Shown here piece after piece: positions 1 through 10,100 of a stretch of 16,279 nt of DNA. Position 1 is the stretch's first letter. Each line of letters opens with the position of its first letter. The notes beneath the pieces were generated by a model. It had not been told where the DNA came from and did not search any database. It saw nothing but the letters and a program-made list of their open reading frames with translations. The DNA comes from Coemansia sp. RSA 922. Taxonomy: Eukaryota; Kickxellomycota; Kickxellomycetes; Kickxellales; Kickxellaceae. Position numbers and translations under genes: made by a program. The stretch spans positions 1 through 16,279 of the forward strand of contig JANBQS010000510.1 of assembly GCA_027577415.1 (NCBI GenBank). Direction: 5' to 3'.

Positions 1-714
1 CTCGTGTACAGGGCGACCATTGTTGTCTGGACGAGGGCCCTGGTTATCTCCATTTGGGCGAGATTCCTCTTGACGACTGTTGCCGCTGGAGTTGTTATTG
101 CCGTTGCCGTTGCTAGCGCTGCTGCTGGAGTTGTTGCCGTTGTTGGAGTTGTTATTGCCGTTGTTGGAGTTGTTGTTGGCGTTGGCGTTGGCGCTGCTGC
201 TGTTGCCGCTGTTGTTGCCATTGTTGTTATCTCTGTTCTGTCCGCTGTTATTGCCATTTCCACCGGCATGCGCATCATTGCGCTCGTCCTTTGGTTGAGA
301 TTGAGGCTGAGCCTGGGGCCGAGGCTGTTCACGAGCGTCGGAACGGTCATCGTCAGAATTATGCTGAGCCTGAGGCTGGGACTGGGGTGGAGACTCGTCC
401 CTCATGTGCTGAGACGGATCCATTCTATTGTCACCTGATCCACGCTCGGATTCGGGTGCTTTCGCTGGTGGGTGATCCGAGTTTGAAGAGGGCCCAGGCT
501 GTGAGTTTGGTGGTGGTCCAGAGTCATTGGACGGTGGTGATGCTTGAGAAGTGCGAGAGTCGTTATTGTTTTGCTTGCCACTCGACGGGCCCTCATCTCG
601 CCTCAGGAGTGCTCCCTGCTCGCGCAGAGCAGTTCCCTTTACGTGGACATCGATGGGGCGCGCAGCGACAAATACAACAGCCACGGCGAAAGCGATAGCT
701 AGAGAAACGCGCAT
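1..714 (-). CDS. Secreted Asn/Ser/Gly-rich low-complexity protein, partial (C-terminus beyond left edge)
   Basis: An open frame reads from an ATG at 714 leftward without a stop to base 1, giving 238 codons. The N-terminus (MRVSLAIAFAVAVVFVAA) is a typical signal peptide, probably cut near residue 18. A short pro-region ends in the dibasic site LLRR at residues 36-39, as in many fungal secreted proteins matured by Kex2. The rest is disordered: a Pro/Ser/Gln segment (about 55-142, with SQPQAQ-like runs) and then an Asn/Gly/Ser-rich tract (151-214). Several N-x-S/T sequons suggest N-glycosylation. No catalytic domain is visible in the part present. A cell-wall-associated, matrix or effector-like protein is possible, but no family is recognised. 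The missing C-terminus could hold a GPI signal or a folded domain. No clear TATA box was found upstream; the region to the right is AT-rich with pyrimidine-rich stretches on this strand. Confidence 0.8.
   Translation of the reverse strand, partial: MRVSLAIAFAVAVVFVAARPIDVHVKGTALREQGALLRRDEGPSSGKQNNNDSRTSQASPPSNDSGPPPNSQPGPSSNSDHPPAKAPESERGSGDNRMDPSQHMRDESPPQSQPQAQHNSDDDRSDAREQPRPQAQPQSQPKDERNDAHAGGNGNNSGQNRDNNNGNNSGNSSSANANANNNSNNGNNNSNNGNNSSSSASNGNGNNNSSGNSRQEESRPNGDNQGPRPDNNGRPVHE
73..264 (-). repeat. Asn/Ser/Gly codon repeat tract inside the secreted protein gene
   Basis: This stretch encodes residues 151-214 almost entirely from Asn, Gly, Ser and Ala codons (AAC, GGC, TCC/AGC, GCC). It includes a 21-bp tandem pair at 136-156 and 157-177 with one mismatch, each coding NNNSNNG. 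Such tracts commonly change length by slippage, so the length probably differs between strains. Confidence 0.8.
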
Positions 715-2417
715 GATTAGTGAGGGTTGATCCGGAGTAAAGGTAAGCCGTTGTTCAAATACAACGTGAGCGGTTAAGAGCTAGGAAATGAATGCAATAA
801 ATGAAGGGGTTAGGAGTTGCCAAAATAAAAAATAAAAGCCAAGGGGAGTGCGGTTGTGAGTATCGTAAAAGGTCGGTTGAAAGAGAGGGGGAAAAGGAGT
901 GTTCGTAAAAATTGGTGAATGAATAGACAGTAAGTGAACTGTTAAGATAAAAGAAGCGAAAACAAACTAGGTGACAGCCACGGTTTTTGACATGAATATT
1001 TCGGGGGACCGATACTATTTTTTTTACTGCTCTAGAATGGCAGCAAATAAAATTGCAACAAATGACAACAAACCGCACCAAACAAGCCAAATGTATTACA
1101 AGGCACAGAAGGGGGGACATGTAATAATGGCTAGCATCGACACAAGCGGCTTCAACAATCACAATTCGACGATGGCTGAGCATGTGCCATTGTCAGGCCA
1201 TCTATATTACAAGATTTCTGCGCCACTGACTCCAAAAGCAGTCTGAAAGAGATTGAGGCGTAGTACACTAGGACTATGCTGCGTCGCTGAGAGAGGTTTG
1301 CGTCAGTGGTAGCTCGATTTTATAATATTCCTGCTCGACGGGAGTTTGAATATACACTCGACATTGCAACTTGTGTATCATGACGCACACGCAATGTCAT
1401 GGCGTGCCAATATTATCCACCGGTGTCTTGTATGTTGGCGAGTAAGTAGTGGCTATTAGAGATGAATCTTAGCCTGCAGACACCACAAAAGCTTTTACAC
1501 TAGTTTTAGCTGTGGTCCTTTCAGCTCTATTTTTTTAAGAGTAGACAATGCTATTCACAACAGACAAATATTCGCGAACAAGGGAAGCACCCTGAATAGG
1601 CAATTGTATTTTTTTTGGTTCAAGACATGTTTGACGCATTCTGTTAGACGCCACGCTAAGGATTAATAAATTGGCATGATGTTTAATAAAAGGCAGTGAG
1701 CGGGCAAGAGTGAGCAAGGGTTGAGTAGCGCGATTTCTTCAGCCCTCACAATACCTCTTCTATTGACACACCAAACTATCACTCCCTGCGTATATGTGCG
1801 CATGGCAATACGCCGCACACCTTTCTTGTCGCTCGATCTTTACATTTTAGACACGGGTTAAAATAGCGTTTCTAGGTCATAACAAACACGCAGCACGTGA
1901 CGACTAAGGCGCGAATTTTGTCGTTTCTAGCCGCAATAACAAGAAGCGAATTGATTATAAACACGTTTACTCTTTGCTACTCAAAAATACCCACCATTTT
2001 CTTTCTCACATCCTCCACTCTGCCAGAACCAAAAGAAAAGAAAAACAAGAACCAGATATTTATGAGAAACACGATTTGGTCTTGATTGCCAGGCTGGTCT
2101 TTCTAATCATATTTATCCGCCAAATAGCTTACTGCAATTCATTGCCCTCATCATCCCCCCCCCAAACATCTAGAATAGTCACAAGATCAACTGAGTGAGT
2201 GTTTTCTATTCGGTTTGCCGTTCCGCAACTTTCCCGGGCGGCAAAAAACTCGGAGATGACAGGAGCTTAACAAACCTGCGCAGCATTCGCGGGGGATTGG
2301 GGGTAATTATTTTCTATTTTCGGGAAAGTAGCCGCCAACCAAAGTCGTCGCTGGTGTTGTCACCGCCGCCTATCACTTTCTGGCATTGCTCCGGCAAATG
2401 TTGTACAAGCAGGGAGG
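715..2417. other. Intergenic region, no supported gene
   Basis: About 1.7 kb separate the divergently transcribed secreted-protein gene and NADH dehydrogenase gene. The sequence is AT-rich with A/T runs, and open frames on either strand are short, AT-driven and without recognisable domains. I found no tRNA cloverleaf with both internal promoter boxes, no transposon ends and no clustered repeats. It presumably holds both divergent promoters. A CCAAT motif (ATTGG on the plus strand) lies at 2296-2300, about 120 bp upstream of the TATA box; CCAAT/HAP sites are common in respiratory gene promoters, but one copy is weak evidence. Confidence 0.6.
1894..1899. promoter_or_regulatory. CACGTG palindrome (E-box / Cbf1-type site)
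   Basis: The core lies in the context GCACGTGAC, about 610 bp upstream of the NADH dehydrogenase start. bHLH factors of the Cbf1/Pho4/Rtg kind bind CACGTG in fungi. The motif is seen; its function here is only inferred. Confidence 0.3.
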
Positions 2418-2425
2418 TATATAAA
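2418..2425 (+). promoter_or_regulatory. TATA box of the NADH dehydrogenase gene
   Basis: TATATAAA sits in a G/C-richer setting 81-88 bp upstream of the ATG at 2506 and is followed by a pyrimidine-rich leader. No other ATG lies between it and that start, which supports both the promoter and the start choice. The 5' leader would be about 50-60 nt. Confidence 0.65.
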
Positions 2426-2505
2426 GGCGCTTTTCTCCTCCAAGCGTACAGCGGACTTTTTTTGAAACATATTTTCTTTCTCTTCAATCCTATTAATATT
2501 TTTCA

Positions 2506-4035
2506 ATGCTTCCCTTTTCCAAGTCAGGACCAATTGCGCAGCGTGGACTACACACAGTCATCCGTGCCAACATTGGCTCTCGATATGTTCATGTAGCCGA
2601 AAGGGCGTATCTAGCTCCGCTGTTCGCTCGAAACCGCACATACGCCACAAGTACGACCACGATAACAGATCCAATCGTACTCACCGAATCTCGCAAAACT
2701 ACACCCAACAGCAACAAGAAGACATTAGTGCTCTTGGGCACTGGCTGGGGATCGACGACAATACTGAAAACCCTCGATACAAATAGCTACAATGTTGTGG
2801 TCGTATCTCCGCGTAACTACTTTCTCTTCACACCGCTACTACCCAGCTGTACGGTCGGAACCACCGAGAGCCGCTCGATCATGGAGCCCATTCGACACAT
2901 CATTGGACGCCGCAGCAAGGACATTCGCTTTTACGAAGCACAGTGCACCGACATTGATATGACAAAAAAGGAGCTAGTCCTCGAACAAGGCGAAGAGGTC
3001 GATAGCGCCTCCAACCAGAGCACACGGATAAACTACGACTACTTGGTGGTTGGCGTCGGCGGTACCTACAACACGTTTGGCACGCCTGGAGTCGAAAAGC
3101 ATGCGTGTTTCTTAAAGGAAATGGGCGACGCCAGTAAGATTCGTCGCAGACTCAAGGACGCTATAGAAAAGGCGTCGTTTGCCAACATTTCCGAGGCCGA
3201 GCGCGACCGACTGCTACACATGGTCGTAGTAGGTGGCGGGCCAACTGGCGTAGAATTTGCTGGCGAGTTACACGACCTGATCGCCGAAGACCTCAGTCGA
3301 TGGGTACCAGAGTTAGCCAGCAAGATCCGCATCACGCTAGTCGAGTCCCTACCAAACGTACTTCCATCATTCGACAAGAAACTCGTCTACTATACGCAGC
3401 GCATGTTCAAGAAAACGGGCATCAATCTCCTCACCAACACAACAGTCAAGAAAATAGACGAAAAGACCCTAACTGTGAGCAACAGCGTCAGTGGCTCCGA
3501 GACAGAGATCCCCTATGGTACTATAGTCTGGGCAGCCGGCATTCGAGCTCGTCAATTTGCACACACGCTGCGCGCAAAGGTACCAGATGTACAAACCAGC
3601 GGACGTGGTCTGATAATCGACGACTATTTGCGCGTACAGGGAACCGAGGACATTTGGGCGCTTGGCGACTGCACTGTGTCGAAAAATGCCCCGCTCGCGC
3701 AAGTGGCCTCGCAGCAGGGAAAGTGGCTGTCCAAGGCGTTCAACACTATGGCCAAAGACAGAAACGAAAGAACTACCAGCGGCTCTTCCCTCATCTTGAC
3801 CAAGACTAGCCCATTTGTCTACTCGTCTAATGGATCGCTGGCGTATATTGGCGGCGAAAAGGCCATTGCCGAGCTACCATTCTTAAACAAGAGCATAGTC
3901 GTCGGCGGTCCGTTCACTTCGGTGTTCTGGAAGGCGTACTGCCTCTGGGAGCTCTCCTCTGTACGCAGCAGCTTGTCGGTCGCCACGGACTGGGCTAAGC
4001 GCGCAATGTTTGGGCGTACGATTAGCGTCGACTAA
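2506..4035 (+). CDS. Alternative (type II) NADH:ubiquinone oxidoreductase, mitochondrial
   Basis: A single-subunit, non-proton-pumping FAD enzyme that passes electrons from NADH to ubiquinone at the mitochondrial inner membrane (NDE1/NDE2/NDI1 family). The 509 residues open with an Arg-rich, acid-free presequence (MLPFSKSGPIAQRGLHTVIR onward, about 1-48). Next comes the FAD-binding Rossmann motif GTGWGS (78-83) and the family block SPRNYFLFTPLLPS (101-114). The NADH-binding motif GGGPTGVE (243-250) follows, with the acidic strand end E280. Downstream are WALGDC (384-389, second FAD contact), AQVASQQ (398-404, quinone-site region) and an amphipathic C-terminus (about 470-505) expected to anchor the protein in the membrane. 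Length matches yeast NDI1/NDE1 (about 510-560). There is no EF-hand insertion, so calcium control is unlikely. The sequence does not settle whether it faces the intermembrane space or the matrix. It is intronless, has its own TATA box and runs tail-to-tail with TEL1. Confidence 0.96.
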   Translation: MLPFSKSGPIAQRGLHTVIRANIGSRYVHVAERAYLAPLFARNRTYATSTTTITDPIVLTESRKTTPNSNKKTLVLLGTGWGSTTILKTLDTNSYNVVVVSPRNYFLFTPLLPSCTVGTTESRSIMEPIRHIIGRRSKDIRFYEAQCTDIDMTKKELVLEQGEEVDSASNQSTRINYDYLVVGVGGTYNTFGTPGVEKHACFLKEMGDASKIRRRLKDAIEKASFANISEAERDRLLHMVVVGGGPTGVEFAGELHDLIAEDLSRWVPELASKIRITLVESLPNVLPSFDKKLVYYTQRMFKKTGINLLTNTTVKKIDEKTLTVSNSVSGSETEIPYGTIVWAAGIRARQFAHTLRAKVPDVQTSGRGLIIDDYLRVQGTEDIWALGDCTVSKNAPLAQVASQQGKWLSKAFNTMAKDRNERTTSGSSLILTKTSPFVYSSNGSLAYIGGEKAIAELPFLNKSIVVGGPFTSVFWKAYCLWELSSVRSSLSVATDWAKRAMFGRTISVD

Positions 4036-4099
4036 AAGTAGTGATGTTAGATTATTTGTGTCCTTTAGCTGTGCGCTTCAATAGTTTCTCCATTCATCT

Positions 4100-4105
4100 T
4101 ATATA
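4100..4105. terminator. TATATA 3'-end element between convergent genes
   Basis: The palindrome TATATA lies 65 bp past the dehydrogenase stop and 33 bp past the TEL1 stop, inside the 102-bp convergent gap. In yeasts, TATATA acts as a polyadenylation efficiency element. Being palindromic, this one could serve both transcripts. No AATAAA was seen for the dehydrogenase. Position and motif are observed; function is inferred. Confidence 0.35.
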
Positions 4106-4137
4106 CAATCTAAACTCATGTAACAAATGCGACGTAT

Positions 4138-7100
4138 CTAGTACCAAGCGCTCCAGCCCTCAAACAAGCGCGATAAAAGACCCGAGTCCGTTGCCTGCTG
4201 GATCAGCTCACTGACTTGACCCTCAACGCTAATAGTCGCTCCAAGGCGCTGGCCGACGTGTATAATTGACCTCTCAGCCTCCTTGTTTTCCTCTTCAGCA
4301 GCAAAGGCGTTGGTTTCTTCCTGGTCCGTCAAGTGATTCTCCTCGCCGCTTGCATCTCCCAAGGCGCTTGCTCCTGCGCGCCCATTGTCCCTGGGCTCGT
4401 CGACGTACATGCTAACATTGCGGTTCATTTTATCTTGTCGCAACGGGATCAGCGACCACGTATACAGCGGGTCAACTTTGAGCACGTTAAGAATTGTGAT
4501 GACAACTTGTGCGTTGTCGCGCATCGCCTGCAAGGCCGCCTGGCACGAGTGGCGGAACGTTCCATCGAGTCCCAACAGGCCCATGCCGTCAATTACTTCG
4601 CGAGTTAGTCGGAACGGTATCAGCTCAGGGATCGGCAACAGCTTTCCCATGTCAAAGGCAATGCCCAAGTCAATATGTACGAGCTCGGCAGTAGCCTTGT
4701 CTACCAGAATGTTTTGCAAGTGGCGGTCGCCGATGCCAAGCACCCAGCCAGCAATGGAGGATACAGCTGCCGAACGAATGTAGGTCTCGCGGTGCTCAAA
4801 CCAGCCCTGCGCGTTGTAGAATTGCTCGTAGAAGAAAAACCGGAAGACGGGCGGCGCCATAGCACAAACCCGCTCAAACACCTCAAGCTTTTGCCGCGTC
4901 GTAGCCGCCTTGTCCTTATGTACGTCGTGGATAGTCGCACGCAGCTGACTCATGGTGGGCGCATTGGGGCGGTACGTCTTCTCTCGGTCTTGGAACCATG
5001 CGCCAAAGGGCATCGTGTTGTCAACCCACTGCAGCACACCACATCGCTTGGTTAGCGGCACGACCTGGTACGTGCGCATGCGCAAACTACTAGTCGCAGA
5101 TGACGCCAATGACACTGACCCGACAGAGCGTGCTCCAGCCGAGCACATAAACCGATTGATGACATGGAAAAGCTGTTGAATGATTGCATCCTGGCGCAAG
5201 TCATCCTTGCCCTTGACCAACTGCTTGTACCGCTTGCCATCCGTACCCACTAGGCGCAATATCTTGGGCAAGTTAATGCCGCCGGCTAGCGAATACCCCG
5301 CAGTGATCGAGCTGACAAACGGCACGCACATGTAGTCACCAGGAGCATCGGCCCGAGGTGCGGCAGTCAGAACAGGGATGTTGGGAGGAAGGTCCTTGAT
5401 CAGCCTGCTGATACGCGCTCGGCTGCTGAAGGGGATCAATTTATCTCCGACCTTGCTGTTCTTGAACTTGTCTGGTACTGGACACACAGCCAGATCAATG
5501 TACGATAAGCACAGCTCGTTGATGGCCTGAGCTATGCTGCGCAGGTCAGGGCTCTGCGAAGAAACTCTGGTCAGGATAGAAGTGGCTGCCTCGCTGCGCC
5601 GCTCTTCCATTTTCTCGCTCTCTTGCACTTGCCGTGAGCTGAGACTGCCCTTTCGGCTTAGCTTGGCCGAAGCTGACGAAGACAGGGCGCGGTTGGCATT
5701 GCGCAGGGCAAACAGATGGTACATTGTGTGGTACGGGTACTCGACTGCCATCCGGCTCACTAGCTGCGTGACGGTCTGGTGGAAGGCATCCTCCTCAGTG
5801 CTTAGGCGCGCGCAGAGCTGGTGCGAAAGTAGGAGGAACTTGTGGCTGGGTACACCATCCATTACGCCCGACGACAAGACGCTCTGCAGCTCCTGAGCAC
5901 GAGCGTTGGTCATAATTAGCGACACCAGTGAATAGACGCAGTTGTCGAATGCATCTGTGCACCCAAGGCACTTGACAAACGACCATATCGCCAGCCGGAG
6001 GAATCCGCCAATGCTGCTCCGCAATTCATCCAGCTCCTTCTGGTCGTTGCTCACTTGTATCTCGAGCCGCCGCAGTATGCCCCGGAGTCGCTGGACTTCG
6101 CTGGTGCTGCTCGTTCGCGCAATTTCTTGCTGACAAGCATCCAGCTCTCTAGTCTTTTGCTTACGCACAGCAATAGTCGACTCGTTGTCGCGAGTGCTGG
6201 TCAGCTCCACACACTGCCGTTCGGCAAACGCAGCCAATGCATGCAATGCGCGGCCAGTCCACGCAGTTGGCGAGTTTATCTCTTGCAACAAGATAGCCGA
6301 CTTGTTAAAGTACTCCGTCCACAAAACGGCAGGTCGCTCTCGGCGCTGCTGGTCCGACCACTCGCCAACAGTAAGGATGATGCGAGACATCAAGATTGTG
6401 GCAGCCTCCAGCTCGTTGCGCGTCCAGTGTTGCGCAGCTGGCGATGGCGACTGGACAGGCACTGGGGACACAACCATCGCAGCGTTGTCGAGCGACCCAG
6501 ATGATAGCTCAATACGCGCCTGATTCAAGGTCTGCTCCATTTCGCGCTTGTGCGATTGCAATATCTCGATTGCCAGGGTGCAGTTTCCCGCCTCCCACAG
6601 CGTCTCAGCCTCCCACAGCCTCAGCTCCGGCTCCAGAGTATTGCTCAAATGCCCAACGCTCTTAGCCATGGCGCGCAGCCGGAAGATGTGGTTCATCGAG
6701 CTCTGCCAGTTGTGTGCTTGACGCGCCGTTAAGCAGGCCAGGCGCACGGCCTCTTTGTAGCGAGAAAAGACAGAGTCAATCTCGCAGCCCGCAGTTCCAC
6801 CAGTTGCCGCCTCGCAAACGGCAATCTCATGAAGCGTGAGGTTGACTTGGTAGATGGGCTCCGCGGCTTCGGCAGGCATAGTTCCCCTGTTCCTCGCTAG
6901 CAAAGCCGACGCTATCTGACTCGTGTGCAAAAACTCTTGCGGGGACTGGGCTAGGCAAGTCCTTATCGAAAACAATGGCAGCAGCATGCCCACTGCTCGG
7001 TAGGACCAGGCCTCTCGCAGGCTGCTCGCTGGCTCTGTTATCGCTGCAACCGCGCTAGCGCTAGCCATAAATTCTTGCACAGATGACGCAGCCTCAGCCA

Positions 7101-10100
7101 GTTGGCCATTGGAGCGTAGTCGAAGCAAGCTGTACAGGGCTTCTTCGGGGCGATCTACGGGCGACAAAAACACACCCGAACCATGGTTAGCTGTGGACTG
7201 TGCCAGCGGGACTGCAGGCACGTCCCACTTTGCCAGCCGCCACGAAGCGCCATATGCCGCCTGCGAGCTTCCGGCCAAGGCGCCGTCCATGACATTCGAC
7301 TTGAGACTGTCGTCTCCAAGCGAGTTAGGACGCATTGCGTTGAGCAGCCCTAGGCTGATCAATGTGTCACCAATGTCAAATTCGCCGCTATCGAGCTGGT
7401 TGTCATGCTGGCGCTGCTGTGAGGCGCACGCTGCCTCTTGGTACAACAGCAGTGTGCGCCAGTCAGCCGTGTCCCGGCACCTGCGGAGAATATCATCGAT
7501 ATTACTCACAGAGCCAAGCAGCTGGGCTGCAGGCTGGTTCCCGAGCTTCTTGTTGACCACTCGCAGCAACTCGCGGGCCTCGCTAGATATGGCGTTAATG
7601 TTGGCCAGTCGCTCGTCTCCGGTACATGTCAGGTCACACTCGAGCAAAAAGGCGGCAGTAGCGGGCATGCCTAGCTTGGCCGCTAGATCGGCCATCTCAA
7701 ACAGCGCCACTGGCAGTCGCTCGAAAAACTTGCGGATGTCAGAGTACTGCTGGTCGAGCTGACGAGTCTCTAGCGTTCGCGTAATCACATCTCGGGCCAT
7801 CCCAGGCGCCCGGTCGCGCCAGTTGTGCACAAAGTCAAGCAAAAACGCAGCGACCTCCTCGCGCGTACTTTGCTCAGCAGTCGGCAGAATCTCTAGGAGA
7901 ATGTGAGGCAGTAGGCGGCTAGCAGCACGCGAGTCGGCAAGCATCAGCGGAATAGCCGGCTTCGCTTTGGTGCACTCCTTGTGGCTCGCCAAGGCGCAGA
8001 CTAGTTCAGAAAAAGCGTCGCTTGGCGACTTGCCACTGGCACACAGCGACTCCAAAAGGGCATAGTCCAAGCGCGGTGGCCCTTCAGGGCGACGCAGCCA
8101 GCGTGGGTGCTTTTGAACGTCAACTGTCACTGCAGGCATCGATGCCACGTCGCGAAAGATCCAGCGCTGCTTGCCGTCGAGTCGCTCGAGTGCATCGGTG
8201 CCGCTGTCGGCGCTACTGAGGGTGCCACGCAACTCTGCGGCCACGCTAATCGCAGCAATAACTGCACCTTGGTTAGACGACCGAGTAACAACATCGCAGA
8301 TAAGCCAGTTGATGTCCCCTTCCACCATCAGCCGAGCCTTGCTGTTGGCAACATCGTCCGCCGAGCCGTCGCTTGGCTGCTCAATGACTTGAAGAAGCGA
8401 CATGGCTCGCAAAAGTATGGCCGTAACACGGCTGTCAGAACGTCGAGCGCTGTGAGTGCCGCGAATATGGCCAAGAACACTCTGCTGTACACGTACCAAC
8501 ACGGCAACCACGTTTGCAGCCAAGTCGATCTGCGCCAATGGCCCACTAGCAACAGCGTCCAGAGGAGAGGGGTCTTTGCTCTCAGAGCCAAGTGGGAGGG
8601 CCAATTGAAGCAAACGCTCAAGCGACTCTACCAATATTTCCGCGTACGTCACCGAGTTAGAGGCCGTGCCCAGCAGCAAAGCAGCCCGATCAGCGACATC
8701 AGCGAGCCCCACGCGGTCTTCAGACTGTCGAATAGCAGCCCTGGTAATAACCAGAGTCGTCAGGCGAGCCCAGTCATATAGCATTTCTAGGTCGCTGCCG
8801 ATAAATAGCTTTCTCGAGTCGTCAAGCAAGATAGAGCTGCCAGAGTCAGCGGCGGCCAGCAAGAGTCTGGTCAAAGGCCATAGAGTCTGGCTGTCTCTTA
8901 CATCATCCACAGCGACTGCGTCAAGAAGGCCAGTACCAATAGTAGATATAAGAGCCCTAGCAACACCACTGACACTACCGTCGAGAAGCAAGCCCGTTGC
9001 CAAGCACGCCATTATACGCGCATGCTCACAGCGCTGCCGCCAAAGGTCGACCAAAACCCGAGCCAAGACCGACTGAACCAAGGGGCTGTCTAGAATGTCA
9101 GGCAAGGCCAAGCCTATCAGGAGACACAGCGACCCACCCAGCCTTTGCTTCTCCTCATTGCACTGCGCTGCTTGAAGTAGTGACTGTATTTGGATGACTA
9201 TCCACGCGGTCCGCGAATTAGACAGGAACTCGTGAGTTGAAATCCCACAGCTAGACTTGGCAACATTTTCGACGGTACTGCAAATTGACTGGCGGCTATA
9301 GCGCCGACCCCACTGCGGAAGAGTGCGCGATTTAAGCAACGGCTCGCACAACCGCTGAAAGGCGCGGGATATAGGGCGCGTGTTAGTGCTGTCTGTCATT
9401 GATTCGATCGCTAGCTTGATATCCAAACTCATGTTCTTCTCTGGAAGGCACAGAGCAAGAATGTGTATCACGGCAAGCTCGGGCGTATCCTTAGTCAGTC
9501 GAGTTAGCCGCTCGGAGGCCAGACAGGGCACAAGTATGTCGTGGCGAATGCGAGCAAACAACGCTGGATCGTCAGCTTCTAGAACGAGCAAGTGCGCAAA
9601 CCAGCCGACGGGCCACGTATCGACCGCAGTTGCCAGCTCCACGCCAGTAGCGGGCTTGGGCATAGAGCTAAGGGCGTTTTCGAGTTCTCCACGCAACATC
9701 CACTCCAAAGAAACATCCAAGCGCAGCTGCAAATCGAGCTCGGGTGTGCGCTGCGAGCCCAGATACTCAATGACAACGTCGAACAGCTCCGGGTTCACGC
9801 AAAATATGTCTGTAGCGCACTCACTGACCATGCGGCCCACCGAAGAAAAGCCTGAATTTTTGGCAATGCTTGCAAGCAGTCGCTGGCAGGCCTCGACTAC
9901 CATCGGCGAGCAGCCGCTACGCGAGTCCACTTGCCGCAACAAAATACACAGTGCGCCAGGGACAATGTAGCCAGAACTGGCTACTAGCAGCGCTAGCCCT
10001 ATATCGCGAGTGATAAACACGAGCGTGTCTCTTGCTTCGGTCTGAGGCGCATCGGGGTAGGCTAGGCTGCCATCGGAGCGCAGGTATGGAAGCTTCAAGC

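Noticed and set aside
80..698. Plus-strand frames (Leu/Val-rich and others) across the left edge
   Set aside because: They are reverse-strand readings of Asn/Gly/Ser codons of the secreted protein, whose minus-strand frame has a signal peptide and runs unbroken to the edge.
755..1183. Minus-strand 142-codon open frame upstream of the left secreted gene
   Set aside because: The product is a Phe/Ser/Leu/Cys-rich string typical of AT-rich noncoding DNA, lacks any motif, and covers the expected promoter of the neighbouring gene.
1290..1365. tRNA-like stretch with an A-box-like CAGTGGTAGCTCGA
   Set aside because: The downstream GAGTTTGAATATAC is a poor B box and no acceptor stem or cloverleaf can be formed.
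7109..9970. Long plus-strand open frames (up to about 220 codons) opposite TEL1
   Set aside because: They are antisense to a conserved coding frame, have no domain or signal, and arise from the G/C-biased third positions of TEL1.
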